The position numbers and the translations under genes are program-made. A DNA stretch of 60,723 nt from Singulisphaera sp. GP187 (GTDB taxonomy: Bacteria; Planctomycetota; Planctomycetia; Gemmatales; Gemmataceae): NCBI GenBank assembly GCA_945861245.1, contig CAMAUE010000012.1, forward strand, positions 1 to 60,723, written 5' to 3'. The notes beneath the pieces were generated by a model. The model was not told where the DNA came from. It worked only from the letters and a program-made list of their open reading frames with translations, and did no database searches. Positions 25,760-34,620 of this stretch are shown piece after piece. Numbering within the stretch: the stretch's first letter is position 1; every line of letters begins with the position of its first letter.

Positions 25760-26956
25760 ATGGAACGCACCTACTGGGAACGAACCGCGCTTGCCGTCTG
25801 GGCCGCGGTTTTGACCGTGGTGTGCGTGCGCGCATTTCTTGCACCCGATTCGCGAACCGTTTATCCCATCTTTAGCTCGTCGGGATTGTTTTGGATGACA
25901 GGCACGGACCTCTATTCGCCGGACCGCCCAATCGAGGCGCCGACGGGCTATCGCTACAGCCCGGCTTGTACGTTGTTATTCGTGCCGTTCGCGCTGCTGC
26001 CCGATGCTTTGGGCGGCGTGGCGTGGCGTCTTTTCAGCGTGGGCGTGCTGCTCGCGGCACTTGCATGGTTCGCTCGGACCGTGCTGCGGGTGCCGTTTTC
26101 CACCAAACATTTCGCCTGGCTACTGCTGCTGACCTTGCCACTGTCTCTGCAGAGCGTCAATAACGGGCAAGCAAACATCGTCGTCATCGGTGCGATGTTG
26201 GCCGCTGTGGCGGCGGTGTGCGTACAACGCTGGAACCTCGCCTGTGCGTTACTCGCTTTCAGTTTCGCGTGTAAGCTTTATCCCATCACGCTTGGCATGG
26301 TGCTGGTCTCGCTTTACCCGCGTCACCTCGGCTGGCGGTTAGCGCTCGCCCTTGCCGTGACGATTGCGTTACCGTTCGCCTTGCAAGATTTCAGTTATGT
26401 AACGAAACAGTATTCGGACTGGATCGAGATCCTGGGCAGGGAGGATCGCTCAGCTATCGCGCTCGATCAGATGTATCGCGACCTTTGGCTTTTGCTCCAT
26501 CTCTACGGCGCACCGGTGAGCCGATCGGCCTACAAGCTCATCCAACTGGCCGGCGGTGTCATCGTCGCCTTGGCCTGTATTCGGGGCCAACGCAAGGGAT
26601 GGAGCGAACCGAAGCTATTGACCTTCGCGACTGCCTGTACAACGGCCTGGATGATGTTGCTCGGCCCCGCGACGGAATCGAGCAGTTTCGCGTTGCTCGC
26701 GCCGGTAATTGCGTGGTCGGTCGTTGAGCGATTGGTCAGCCGGGAACGGGAGTGGCGTGAGCTTTTGCTCGCGGCGAGTTGCGTGTTTTTCACCGTCGCC
26801 GTCATCGCGGGTGGTTGGAACGCCACGCTCGGGCTGCACGCGTTTGGCGTTTATTCTTGGGCGTCGTTGTGTTACTTCGTGTATCTGCTTGTGGAGTCGC
26901 GTTCGATCAGGATCGCGGAACCGGCCTGTTATTATCAGAAGAAATTAGCGGTATGA
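25760..26956 (+). CDS. Polytopic glycosyltransferase, GT87/DUF2029-like
   Basis: About 398 residues with eight to ten hydrophobic helices. The pattern TDLYSPDRP..GYRYSPACTLLFVPFALLP (around residues 48-85), SVNNGQANIVVIG and CKLYPITLGM matches GT87/DUF2029 mannosyltransferase-like membrane proteins, which use polyprenyl-phosphate sugars in the membrane. ATG 25760 is the likely start; upstream in-frame codons overlap the previous gene and hairpin. A TTG at 25730 is an alternative. Its stop overlaps the next start as ATGA, so the two glycosyltransferases are translationally coupled. Confidence 0.85.
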   Translation: MERTYWERTALAVWAAVLTVVCVRAFLAPDSRTVYPIFSSSGLFWMTGTDLYSPDRPIEAPTGYRYSPACTLLFVPFALLPDALGGVAWRLFSVGVLLAALAWFARTVLRVPFSTKHFAWLLLLTLPLSLQSVNNGQANIVVIGAMLAAVAAVCVQRWNLACALLAFSFACKLYPITLGMVLVSLYPRHLGWRLALALAVTIALPFALQDFSYVTKQYSDWIEILGREDRSAIALDQMYRDLWLLLHLYGAPVSRSAYKLIQLAGGVIVALACIRGQRKGWSEPKLLTFATACTTAWMMLLGPATESSSFALLAPVIAWSVVERLVSREREWRELLLAASCVFFTVAVIAGGWNATLGLHAFGVYSWASLCYFVYLLVESRSIRIAEPACYYQKKLAV

Positions 26957-28704
26957 ACGAGGAATCGAGCATCATGGAAGCGACCAACCCGGTGCGATCG
27001 AAAGACTACATTCTGGTTGGCGCGTTCACGCTCGTGCTCTACGCCGTCATGGTATCGGTCGGTGGACCGCTGACGATGCACGAAGGCGTGCTATCGCAAA
27101 CGACCAAAGCGATGCTCGCCGACGGCGATTGGCTTGTGCCCCACTATGGCGAGGCGCCGTGGATCGAACGCCCGCCGTTGCCTCAGTGGATTTCGTGCGG
27201 GTTGTGCATGCTGGTCGGTGGATGCGATCACGAATGGCAGGCCCGGCTCGGCGCATCCCTCGCCGGCTTGTTGACGGTATTGCTCACCGTGTGGCTCTCA
27301 GGTCGGTTGTTCGGGCGTGGCGTCGCCATCGTCAGCGGCTTGATCCTGGCAACGATGTACAACTTCGCACGCTACTCGACCTTGGCCGAGGCGGATATCT
27401 TTCTCGCACCGATCGTCGCCGGCGTAATAAGCGTTTTTGCCTATCTCGAAATACTTCGTCCAGCTGCCGAGGGTGAGTCGCGTAATTTTTTCGGCACCAG
27501 GCCGTGGGCGATGCTTGCCTTCTTCACGCTGCTTGGCATGACCAATCTTGCCAAGGGAATGGTGTTCGGCACGGTAATCGCGCTGGCGCCGGTCGGCACC
27601 TATCTGCTGTGGAGCCTCCAATGGTCGCGGATTGCGCGATACTGTTGGCTGTGGGGCTGGCTGGCGTTCTTCGCCGTCGCGCTACCTTGGCCCTTGCTCG
27701 TGCTGCAACGTCTGCCCGATGCGATCGACGTTTGGCGGTTTGATCTGCTGGGCCGACTACACCAGAACTATCTCGCGCAGCCGGCATGGTACTATTTTTT
27801 CTGCCTGCTCTGGGTTCCGCAACCATGGACACTCGCTGCATTTGTCGGGTTGGGAATAACGTTCAGAAAGCTTTGGCAACCGAACTCGGCCGCGCATCGC
27901 CTGATCTGGTGCTGGGCGTGGATGCCATTGTTAGTGTTCTCGATCTCTCAAGGCAAACATCATCACTATATGCTGCATTACCTGGCGCCATGGGCGATCC
28001 TGGCAGCACAAGCGATGATATGGCTCTGGGCGCATAGCGCTGAGCGCATGCGGTCACGCTGGGTGATACCCGCGAGTATAGCCGGCGGCGGTGTCATCGT
28101 GGTCGCACTTTTCGGACGAAAGCTGCCCGGCGCGGATTGGATCATGCCGGCGTTGCTTGTCGCGGTTCCATCGATCGTTCTCTCGGCATGGTATTTCGCC
28201 ACGCATCGCCGACCTGATGTCGCCGTCACCGGCGGGTTTAGCGTCCTGGCGCTACTGTTCGGTGTGGCGTTCGCCTACAAAGGCGCTTACCTACATCGCT
28301 CGATCGACGACACCGCGTTCCTGGCCGAGGCCCGCGCCGCCGTGCCGAGCAATCGCCCGCTGATGCTCAACTCCGCGGATGAAGCGTTGGAAGGCCTGCG
28401 GATGCTGTTCTATATGCAAGACGAAGTGCATTTTCTCCACAACCTGACCTTCGTCCACGATAGCCGAATCTCCGATCCGGAGGTGTTTGTTGTGACGCGT
28501 TTCAACCGCAAAGGCCACCTGGAAAAGTACGGCACCGTGCAACCGCTCCTGAAGTGCAAACAAAGCCGCCGCGAGCAATCGGAGGACGATCGCTGGACGC
28601 TATTCCGCGTCCGCCTGCACGACGACTTCGAGCGCAGGAACGCGACGATGAGGATCACGCCGATGCAGGCGATGTATCGCGTCAACGGGCCGAATTTGGA
28701 TTGA
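26953..28704 (+). CDS. ArnT/PMT-type membrane glycosyltransferase
   Basis: 583 residues with about ten to twelve hydrophobic segments in the first 470 and a soluble C-terminal part. The first periplasmic loop has LTMHEGVLSQTTKAMLADGD and then WLVPHYGEAPWIERPPLPQW, the acidic-loop and W-x-x-(K/R)PPLP-x-W pattern of ArnT/GT83 and related lipid-linked sugar transferases. KHHHYMLHYLAPWA (about 336-349) corresponds to the usual KR.YYLLPIYP-type segment. Start ATG 26953 overlaps the stop of the GT87-like gene. Substrate may be a cell-envelope glycan or lipid; unknown. Confidence 0.88.
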   Translation: MNEESSIMEATNPVRSKDYILVGAFTLVLYAVMVSVGGPLTMHEGVLSQTTKAMLADGDWLVPHYGEAPWIERPPLPQWISCGLCMLVGGCDHEWQARLGASLAGLLTVLLTVWLSGRLFGRGVAIVSGLILATMYNFARYSTLAEADIFLAPIVAGVISVFAYLEILRPAAEGESRNFFGTRPWAMLAFFTLLGMTNLAKGMVFGTVIALAPVGTYLLWSLQWSRIARYCWLWGWLAFFAVALPWPLLVLQRLPDAIDVWRFDLLGRLHQNYLAQPAWYYFFCLLWVPQPWTLAAFVGLGITFRKLWQPNSAAHRLIWCWAWMPLLVFSISQGKHHHYMLHYLAPWAILAAQAMIWLWAHSAERMRSRWVIPASIAGGGVIVVALFGRKLPGADWIMPALLVAVPSIVLSAWYFATHRRPDVAVTGGFSVLALLFGVAFAYKGAYLHRSIDDTAFLAEARAAVPSNRPLMLNSADEALEGLRMLFYMQDEVHFLHNLTFVHDSRISDPEVFVVTRFNRKGHLEKYGTVQPLLKCKQSRREQSEDDRWTLFRVRLHDDFERRNATMRITPMQAMYRVNGPNLD

Positions 28705-28817
28705 CAACAGGCGCCGGACGGCGATGTTGAAATGAAAAGATGGATACGCTCGCCCAGGGTACTGCGAGAAGCCTGGGCTGCGATATGCAACCACTTCGCG
28801 ATTGGCCGGCGGCCAAC

Positions 28818-30407
28818 CTACTCCCGCAAATACCGCCACATGTCCGGCACTTCGATCAACGCCGGGCCACCGCGTGCTAGCGATTCTTGCAACGCCAAGG
28901 TGAACGATTGCGCGTCGCTCGCTCGGCATCCCGGCACGCCAAACGCCTGGGCCAACGTCACGAAATCCGGGTTGTTCAGCTCGGTGTCGTGGTACCGGCT
29001 CTCATTGCGGATTCGTTGCAGGTTCTTTATCGCGCCGTAGGTGCTGTCGTTGTGCACGATCGCGATCAGATTGAGTTTGTATCGCGCGGCGGTCGCAAGC
29101 TCCTGGCAAGTCATTACGAACCCGCCGTCGCCGCTGAAACTGACGACGACACGATCGGGCAGCGCGATCGCGGCTCCGATGGCGGCCGGGAAGCCCCAGC
29201 CCAGCGCAATGTAGTTGGAGGGATAGAAGAACGACCGCGGCTCATACGCCGGGAAGTCGGTGTGCATGCGATAGGCCATCTCGCTGGCATCGGTAAAGAC
29301 GACAGCATCATCGGGCAGATTCGCACGCAGGACGTCGATCAGCCATTCCGGACGCTGCAGACGAGCGGCGGCGATTGATTCCCAACGCTCGGCCCAACCG
29401 TTCGGTTTCGCGCCGGGCAACGCATTCAGGATCGCACGTAAGGACTTCTTCGCATCAGAACAAACACTTATCTCGGCCGGATAGTTCATGCCGAGTTGGC
29501 CGGCGTCTATGTCGATCTGGATCAAACGCTTTGGTACTTGCAATTTGCGAAAACCGGTGAAAACTTCAGTGAATCGACAACCGACAGCGAGCATCACATC
29601 GGCGAGCGGCAAGGCAATCCGGCTGCGTGCCGACCGTGCATGGCCAAGTGCGATAGGCGAGCGTTCGTCAACGATACCCTTGCCGTTAAGCGTCGTCATC
29701 ACCGAGCAATCGAGGCGGATCGCCAGTTCGCGAATCTCGTCGCCAGCGTCCGCCCACACCGCCCCGCCGCCGGCGAGAATGATCGGCATACGGGCCTCTC
29801 GTAACAAAGCAACGGCGCGAGCGATCGCAGCGAGATCGAGTTCAGGCATCCACGACGATTCCATGCGGAATTCGGGAACCTCGCCCGCAGGCATCGCCAT
29901 CAAATCTTGCGGCAACACCAAGGCGGCCGGGCGCGGTCGGCCATGCGTCATCGCGGCGAAGGCCTTCGCGACCATCGCTGGGATGGCGGCGTTGCTCATG
30001 GCCGTGCCGACGTATTTCGTGCATGGGCGCAAAATGCCTTCGAGATCCATTTCGTGGTAGTTGCCACATTCTTGATGCAAGCGATCGTGATTCACCTGCC
30101 CCGTGACAAGTAAGACTGGAGTCGAATCGCCCCACGCCTCGGCGATGCCGGTCAGCGCATTGGTGGCGCCAGGGCCAGCGGTGGTGCAGATGACGCCGGG
30201 CTTGCCGGTGACGCGGGCATAACCGTCGGCGGCGAAGGCGCCGGCCTGCTCGTTGCGAATGAGGATCGTACGGATGCCGCCGTGCCGATGCAGCGCATCA
30301 TAGATGGCAACGGTATGCGAACCAGGCATGCCGAAGATGACGCGCACTCCCATTTCATAGAGCGAGCGAACGAGCACGTCGGCGCCGGTAGGTGAGGTTG
30401 GATTCAT
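28818..30407 (-). CDS. Thiamine-diphosphate enzyme, acetolactate-synthase-like
   Basis: 529 residues in the three-domain ThDP layout. The N-terminal Pyr domain has catalytic Glu53 in RNEQAGAFAADGYAR; the central domain has VPKRLIQIDIDAGQLG; the C-terminal PP domain has SGDGGFVMTCQELATAARYK followed by HNDSTYG, the Mg/ThDP-binding GDG..N motif. Length is a little short of AHAS catalytic subunits (about 560-590). It could also be a benzoylformate decarboxylase or another decarboxylase of the family; no regulatory subunit (IlvN/IlvH) gene lies nearby, which weakens an ilvB assignment. Soluble, cytoplasmic. Confidence 0.88.
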   Translation of the reverse strand: MNPTSPTGADVLVRSLYEMGVRVIFGMPGSHTVAIYDALHRHGGIRTILIRNEQAGAFAADGYARVTGKPGVICTTAGPGATNALTGIAEAWGDSTPVLLVTGQVNHDRLHQECGNYHEMDLEGILRPCTKYVGTAMSNAAIPAMVAKAFAAMTHGRPRPAALVLPQDLMAMPAGEVPEFRMESSWMPELDLAAIARAVALLREARMPIILAGGGAVWADAGDEIRELAIRLDCSVMTTLNGKGIVDERSPIALGHARSARSRIALPLADVMLAVGCRFTEVFTGFRKLQVPKRLIQIDIDAGQLGMNYPAEISVCSDAKKSLRAILNALPGAKPNGWAERWESIAAARLQRPEWLIDVLRANLPDDAVVFTDASEMAYRMHTDFPAYEPRSFFYPSNYIALGWGFPAAIGAAIALPDRVVVSFSGDGGFVMTCQELATAARYKLNLIAIVHNDSTYGAIKNLQRIRNESRYHDTELNNPDFVTLAQAFGVPGCRASDAQSFTLALQESLARGGPALIEVPDMWRYLRE

Positions 30408-30438
30408 CGCTTCACGCGTCTCCGTCGGCAGGCTTGTT

Positions 30439-30570
30439 CACCACAGAGACACAAAGGCACCGAGAAAGGCAAACGGGATACGGAATTGCGGCCAATCCCA
30501 CTCGCCTGATTGCGCGAATAGTTCAATTTGCCTGCTATCCTCTTCGCGGTGTCTTTGCGTCTTTGTGGTG
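30439..30570. repeat. Long-arm repeat, family H (ACCACAGAG-ACACAAAGG type)
   Basis: CACCACAGAGACACAAAGGC starts at about 30439 and its approximate complement, GTGTCTTTGCGTCTTTGTGG, ends near 30570; about 80 bases lie between the arms. The same phrase with small changes recurs at 35543-35662. This type of AC-C-ACAGAG repeat is widespread in environmental bacteria. It lies between the ThDP-enzyme gene start and the CvpA-like gene stop. Confidence 0.85.
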
Positions 30571-30585
30571 AAAATATTCGGCTGG

Positions 30586-31227
30586 TCACTTAAGTTTGCC
30601 GAGTTCAAAATCGAATTCACCTTGATAGCCGATCGGCGCCTTGCCCTCGAAGCCGCGGCGATGACGTCGATAACGCAGTTCAAAGGTGCCGTGCTGGTCG
30701 AAGGTTTTTTTGTCGTCCGCGCCTGCATGACCTAGCGGCACGGCACCGGCGTGGCGCATCAGCGAAAGCCAAACGCGATCGGGCGGCACAAGGGTTCGGA
30801 ACGGTGACTCGCTCGCCGAGCGTGGCTCATAATCGAGGAAGTGCTCATCAAGGGGCAACGTCTGCATTGCGCATACCAGGAACCCCGTGACGAGATAGCC
30901 GGTAGCGAGGCCGACACCCGAGGCGCCGACATACTGAAAATACCCGTGCTCGGTGAGCATGTCGGGCGCGAGGTAGTTGGTGGTGATGCGCAAGAGAGAC
31001 AGCGCCACCGCGTACAATCCGACCAGCACCACAAAATCCTCGCAGCCTGCGAGTTGTCTGCTGGCCAAGATCGGATCCAGCGCATCGGCGATCGGCTCCC
31101 AGAAGTTGAAAGCGATCAATCCGGCAAGTACGACTTTCAGGAGCATCGCCACGGAACTGAACAGCCCGTTGGAATACTGAAAGTAGGCGATGATCAGCAT
31201 AATCACGACAGTTGCGACGAAAAGCAT
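30586..31227 (-). CDS. CvpA-family membrane protein
   Basis: About 213 residues from ATG 31227 (MLFVATVVIMLIIAYFQYSN). Four hydrophobic segments occupy about 1-20, 23-48, 66-85 and 105-125, then a polar C-terminal part. FSSVAMLLKVVLAGLIAFNFWEPIADAL is typical of CvpA (colicin-V production) proteins, conserved in peptidoglycan-related or envelope processes. The frame is open 15 codons further upstream but without a hydrophobic or conserved region. Precise role unknown. Confidence 0.8.
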   Translation of the reverse strand: MLFVATVVIMLIIAYFQYSNGLFSSVAMLLKVVLAGLIAFNFWEPIADALDPILASRQLAGCEDFVVLVGLYAVALSLLRITTNYLAPDMLTEHGYFQYVGASGVGLATGYLVTGFLVCAMQTLPLDEHFLDYEPRSASESPFRTLVPPDRVWLSLMRHAGAVPLGHAGADDKKTFDQHGTFELRYRRHRRGFEGKAPIGYQGEFDFELGKLK

Positions 31228-31254
31228 ATTGAGTCCACCAACACAATTTGTTTC

Positions 31255-31339
31255 CTGTTTAGCTGCTCGCATTCGGCGAGCGCGAACATGTGCCGCTCGC
31301 CACGCCAGTCGTGCTCACCAAAGGCGAACGGCTAAACAG
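31255..31339. repeat. Intergenic palindrome, family B (diverged)
   Basis: CTGTTTAGCTGCTCGCATTC (left) and the right end GGCGAACGGCTAAACAG share outer CTGTTTAGC/GCTAAACAG arms and the inner GCGAGCG segments with the complete family-B elements, but with more mismatches. It fills the gap between the CvpA-like gene and the pilus-type ATPase gene. Confidence 0.8.
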
Positions 31340-31343
31340 AGAA

Positions 31344-33098
31344 TTATTTACTGACGCGCAGCAACTCCTGAATCGAGGTCGCACCCTCAATGACGAGGCG
31401 GGCGCCGTCCTCGAAGAGTGTCTTCAGGCTATGCTCCGTGGCGACCCGGCGAATCTCGGGGATGTTCGGATTCTCGCGGATAAGTTCGCGGATTTTTTCA
31501 TTCAGCACGAGAAGCTCGAAGATGCCGGTTCGCTTCAAGTAACCCGCCCCGCCACATGCTTCGCAGATCTCGACCTCCTCGGTACCTGCATCGGCGTCAT
31601 CCTCCTTGTCCTCCGCGGGATCGAACGCGCGGTAGGTATAGCGCACCGCATCGGGATCAATTTTCAGCTTCCTCAATGCTTCTGCCGATGGCTTCATACG
31701 AACTCGACACGATTTACAGAGCATCCGAACGAGCCGTTGGGCAAGCACCGCCTGCAGCGCGGAGGACAACATGAATGGAGGCACGCCAAGATCGATCATG
31801 CGAGCGATGGCCGTCACCGAATCATTGGCGTGCACGGTGCTAAAAACGAGATGCCCGGTCTGGGCGGCCTGGCAGGCGATCTCGGCGGTTTCCTTGTCGC
31901 GAATTTCGCCGATCAGGATGACATCGGGGTCTTGCCTGAGAATGCTACGCAACTCCGATGCGAATGTCTTGCCCGCCTTCGGGTTGATTTCAATCTGCGT
32001 CACGCCATCGAGGCGATATTCGACAGGATTTTCGACAGTAATGATGTTTTGCGAGAAGCGATCGATCTCGTGCAGGCAAGCGTAAAGCGTCGTGCTCTTG
32101 CCCGATCCGGTGGGACCGCAGACGAGGAATAGTCCGTGCGGTCTGGCGATGATGTCGCGAACCTCCGTTTGCATCGATTCCGTCATACCGACCTGACCAA
32201 AGTCGGCGAGTTGGGCGGCAGTATCGAGCACGCGCATGACGAGCTTTTCGCCGACAACGCTGCCTGCCGTTGCCACTCGAAATTCGACGACTCGGTTTTT
32301 TACCTGGGCAGAGAAACTGCCGTCCTGCGACTTGCGTCTCTCGGTAATATCGAGGTTGCAGAGAACCTTGAAGACGTTGACGATGCCATCGCCCATCGCG
32401 CGATTGTACGGCGTGATATTGGTCATCATGCCGTCGATGCGGAGACGAACGGCCACTTCATTCGCGGTCGGTTCGAGGTGGATATCGGTGGCGCGGCGTT
32501 CGAGAGCGTTGTAGATAAGTTCCTGCGCGGCGCGGTAGCCCTTCGATTGCTGCACGCGGTCGACACGATCGGCGTCCTCGACTTCGCCGCTGACCGATCG
32601 ACTAATGAACTTAACGGGGACGCCGTCCGTAATGGTGACCTTCGCTTTTGTCTTGCTGCGATTGAAGTACTTCTGGACGAATCGTTGGAAATGTTCGCGA
32701 TTGAACAGTTGATCCTCTACAGCCGCCCGACGATTGCGTTTACAAATGTACCAGTACGATCCTGCCAAAACGGTGGACCAAAAGAAAAGCGTGGCCAGCC
32801 AAAATACGGGCAGACCCCAAATCAACAGAAATCCCGCTATCCCATTGACCAGAAGCAGGCTGTTCCAGAACACGGCAGGGATCTTGTAGTGGGCGGCATC
32901 CTCATCGACCCACGCGCAGAGCTTGACCCAGCCAATGAACGAGGCGATCAGTACTGCTATTCTTAGTGGATCGAAATAAAACCCAAGCCCGCGTGGAAAG
33001 GAGGGATTGGCGCTCGCTATGGCAGGCGCAGCGAGTATGAACCCGACGATCAGGCTTGTTCTCAGAACGATCGTCGCGGTGAGTGCATAAGGTTTCAT
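31344..33098 (-). CDS. GspE/PilB-type secretion ATPase with N-terminal membrane segments
   Basis: 584 residues from ATG 33098. Hydrophobic stretches at about 14-30 (signal-like), 43-62 and 77-118 put the N-terminus in the membrane, where normal GspE/PilB carry a soluble MshEN domain. From about 185 the ATPase follows: IYNALERRATDIHLEP (195-210), Walker A GPTGSGKST (328-336), Asp box ENPVEYRLDGV (356-366), Walker B VILIGEIRD (393-401), His box GHLVFSTVHAND (415-426), and a tetracysteine zinc site, CKSC at 461-464 and CEACG at 512-516. It powers assembly of type IV pili or type II secretion. It lies directly downstream of pilT-like gene; a membrane-tethered motor is inferred. Confidence 0.92.
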   Translation of the reverse strand: MKPYALTATIVLRTSLIVGFILAAPAIASANPSFPRGLGFYFDPLRIAVLIASFIGWVKLCAWVDEDAAHYKIPAVFWNSLLLVNGIAGFLLIWGLPVFWLATLFFWSTVLAGSYWYICKRNRRAAVEDQLFNREHFQRFVQKYFNRSKTKAKVTITDGVPVKFISRSVSGEVEDADRVDRVQQSKGYRAAQELIYNALERRATDIHLEPTANEVAVRLRIDGMMTNITPYNRAMGDGIVNVFKVLCNLDITERRKSQDGSFSAQVKNRVVEFRVATAGSVVGEKLVMRVLDTAAQLADFGQVGMTESMQTEVRDIIARPHGLFLVCGPTGSGKSTTLYACLHEIDRFSQNIITVENPVEYRLDGVTQIEINPKAGKTFASELRSILRQDPDVILIGEIRDKETAEIACQAAQTGHLVFSTVHANDSVTAIARMIDLGVPPFMLSSALQAVLAQRLVRMLCKSCRVRMKPSAEALRKLKIDPDAVRYTYRAFDPAEDKEDDADAGTEEVEICEACGGAGYLKRTGIFELLVLNEKIRELIRENPNIPEIRRVATEHSLKTLFEDGARLVIEGATSIQELLRVSK

Positions 33099-33123
33099 GG
33101 ATCGTGCGTGTAAGGCGCTACTG

Positions 33124-33186
33124 CATATAGCCTGCCATTCATGGCAGGTAGGGTAGTTAACCCGCCATAAATGGCGGGCTATATGG
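33124..33186. repeat. Intergenic palindrome, family J
   Basis: CATATAGCCTGCCAT pairs with ATGGCGGGCTATATGG, and inner CATTCATGGCAGG / CCCGCCATAAATGG form two smaller hairpins. It occupies the gap between the PilT-like stop (33193) and the next ATPase start (33098). An open frame runs through it, which explains an over-long apparent N-terminus of the ATPase. Confidence 0.85.
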
Positions 33187-33192
33187 CAGAGC

Positions 33193-34596
33193 TTACAAGA
33201 TACCCGGAGCGGCAACTTTGATGCCCTTGAGCATCATTTTGAGTTGATCCGGGTTCGGCGAATATTCGAGCGCCACCGATTTCTCGATGTCGCCTCGCTC
33301 GGCAAGCTGACGCAGGTTCTCGTTGAAATCGACCATGCCTTCCTGATAGCCAATGCGGATCGCGTCGGGGATCTTATAGTCATCGCCACGTTGGATTAGT
33401 GCCCTGATCATCGAATTGACGATCATGATTTCGTTCGTGGGCAAACGTGACTTGCCGGGCTTGATGCTCTTGACGAGCTTCTGGGCAACGACGGCCTTCA
33501 GGTTATTCGCCAGCGCCTGGCGGATGGCGGGATGCTTGTCCGGCGGGAACAAATCCATGATGCGGTTGATCGTCGTACCCGCACTGGACGCGTGGATCGT
33601 GCCGAACACCAAGTGGCCCGTTTCGGCGGCATGCACGGCAGCTTCAAAGGTTTCGACATCGCGCAACTCGCCGACGAGGATGATGTCGGGGTCCTGTCGC
33701 ACGGCGTCTTTGAGCGCCTTGTGCCAGTCCTTGGAATCGAGACCGATCTCACGCTGGTTGATATACGCCAGTTTATCCTCGAAGACGAATTCGATGGGGT
33801 CTTCGCAGGTGAGGATATGCAACGGTTCGGATGCAGCGATGTAGTCGATCATCGAGGCGATCGTGGTACTCTTGCCCGACCCGGTTACGCCGGCGATGAC
33901 GACCAGGCCTTCGGGGAATTTGCACAGTTTCTCAATGATGGGCGGCAGGCCGAGGCCCGCGAAATCGGGGATGGAATTGTTCACGCGCCGAGCAACCAGC
34001 GACAGTCGGCCACGCTGCCGAAACAAGCTGACACGGAATCGGCATTCGTCGGCCCCGATGACCCACGAAAAGTCAACGCCGCCTTCATCGTCGAGAATTT
34101 TTCGCAGCTTGGGCGTAAGAATCGGGTACATCAAGCGTTCCATGTCCTCCTGCGAGAGCGGTCTCATGTCCATGCGACGAATATCGCCGCGCAGCCGCAT
34201 CATCGGGGGTTGGGTGACCTTGAGGTGCAGATCGGACGCTTGCAACTTCATGACGAGACGGAAGATTTTGTTGACCTCGGGCTCTTTGGCGATCGTCGCG
34301 ATGATGACCGGGTCGGTGGCAATATCCTCAGGAACCTTGACGGGATCGGCGGGATCGCTCGAGAAGAGCGGTGCGGCGGGTTTCGCGTCGTCGGTTGGTT
34401 TGGTAACACCGGGTTGCGGAGGCTTCGCCGGAATCGCTCCCGGCGCCGTCGGCGAAGCAGGCCTCGGAGGCGCTTGCACTGTCGCCTTGACCGTACCGTC
34501 CGGCGCCTTGGCAAGTGGAGCCTGCGCAGGTTTCACGACTTCGGCTGGTTTCGTTACGGGTTGAGCCGGCTTCACAACTTGCGGACCTGTCGACAT
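33193..34596 (-). CDS. pilT: PilT-type twitching-motility ATPase
   Basis: 467 residues. The first 110 are Pro/Ala/Lys-rich (PVTKPAEVVKPAQAPLAK and similar), likely disordered; canonical PilT proteins have about 350 residues and lack this. Then EVNKIFRLVMKLQASDLHL (about 119-137), Walker A GVTGSGKST (about 244-252), ILTCEDPIEFVFED, Walker B DIILVGELRD (about 307-316) and His box GHLVFGTIHASSA follow. The retraction ATPase of type IV pili is the best match. No zinc tetracysteine is present, unlike the neighbouring GspE/PilB-type gene. Both are read in the same direction. Confidence 0.93.
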   Translation of the reverse strand: MSTGPQVVKPAQPVTKPAEVVKPAQAPLAKAPDGTVKATVQAPPRPASPTAPGAIPAKPPQPGVTKPTDDAKPAAPLFSSDPADPVKVPEDIATDPVIIATIAKEPEVNKIFRLVMKLQASDLHLKVTQPPMMRLRGDIRRMDMRPLSQEDMERLMYPILTPKLRKILDDEGGVDFSWVIGADECRFRVSLFRQRGRLSLVARRVNNSIPDFAGLGLPPIIEKLCKFPEGLVVIAGVTGSGKSTTIASMIDYIAASEPLHILTCEDPIEFVFEDKLAYINQREIGLDSKDWHKALKDAVRQDPDIILVGELRDVETFEAAVHAAETGHLVFGTIHASSAGTTINRIMDLFPPDKHPAIRQALANNLKAVVAQKLVKSIKPGKSRLPTNEIMIVNSMIRALIQRGDDYKIPDAIRIGYQEGMVDFNENLRQLAERGDIEKSVALEYSPNPDQLKMMLKGIKVAAPGIL

Positions 34597-34620
34597 GGAT
34601 TTCCTCGGATGAAAACGGCA

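Noticed and set aside
28818-30407. Calling the ThDP enzyme ilvB outright
   Set aside because: No regulatory subunit gene nearby and the family contains several decarboxylases with the same motifs, so no symbol was given.
33099-33215. 39-codon N-terminal extension of the pilus-type ATPase
   Set aside because: It translates the family-J palindrome and overlaps the end of the pilT-like gene; no ribosome site is present.
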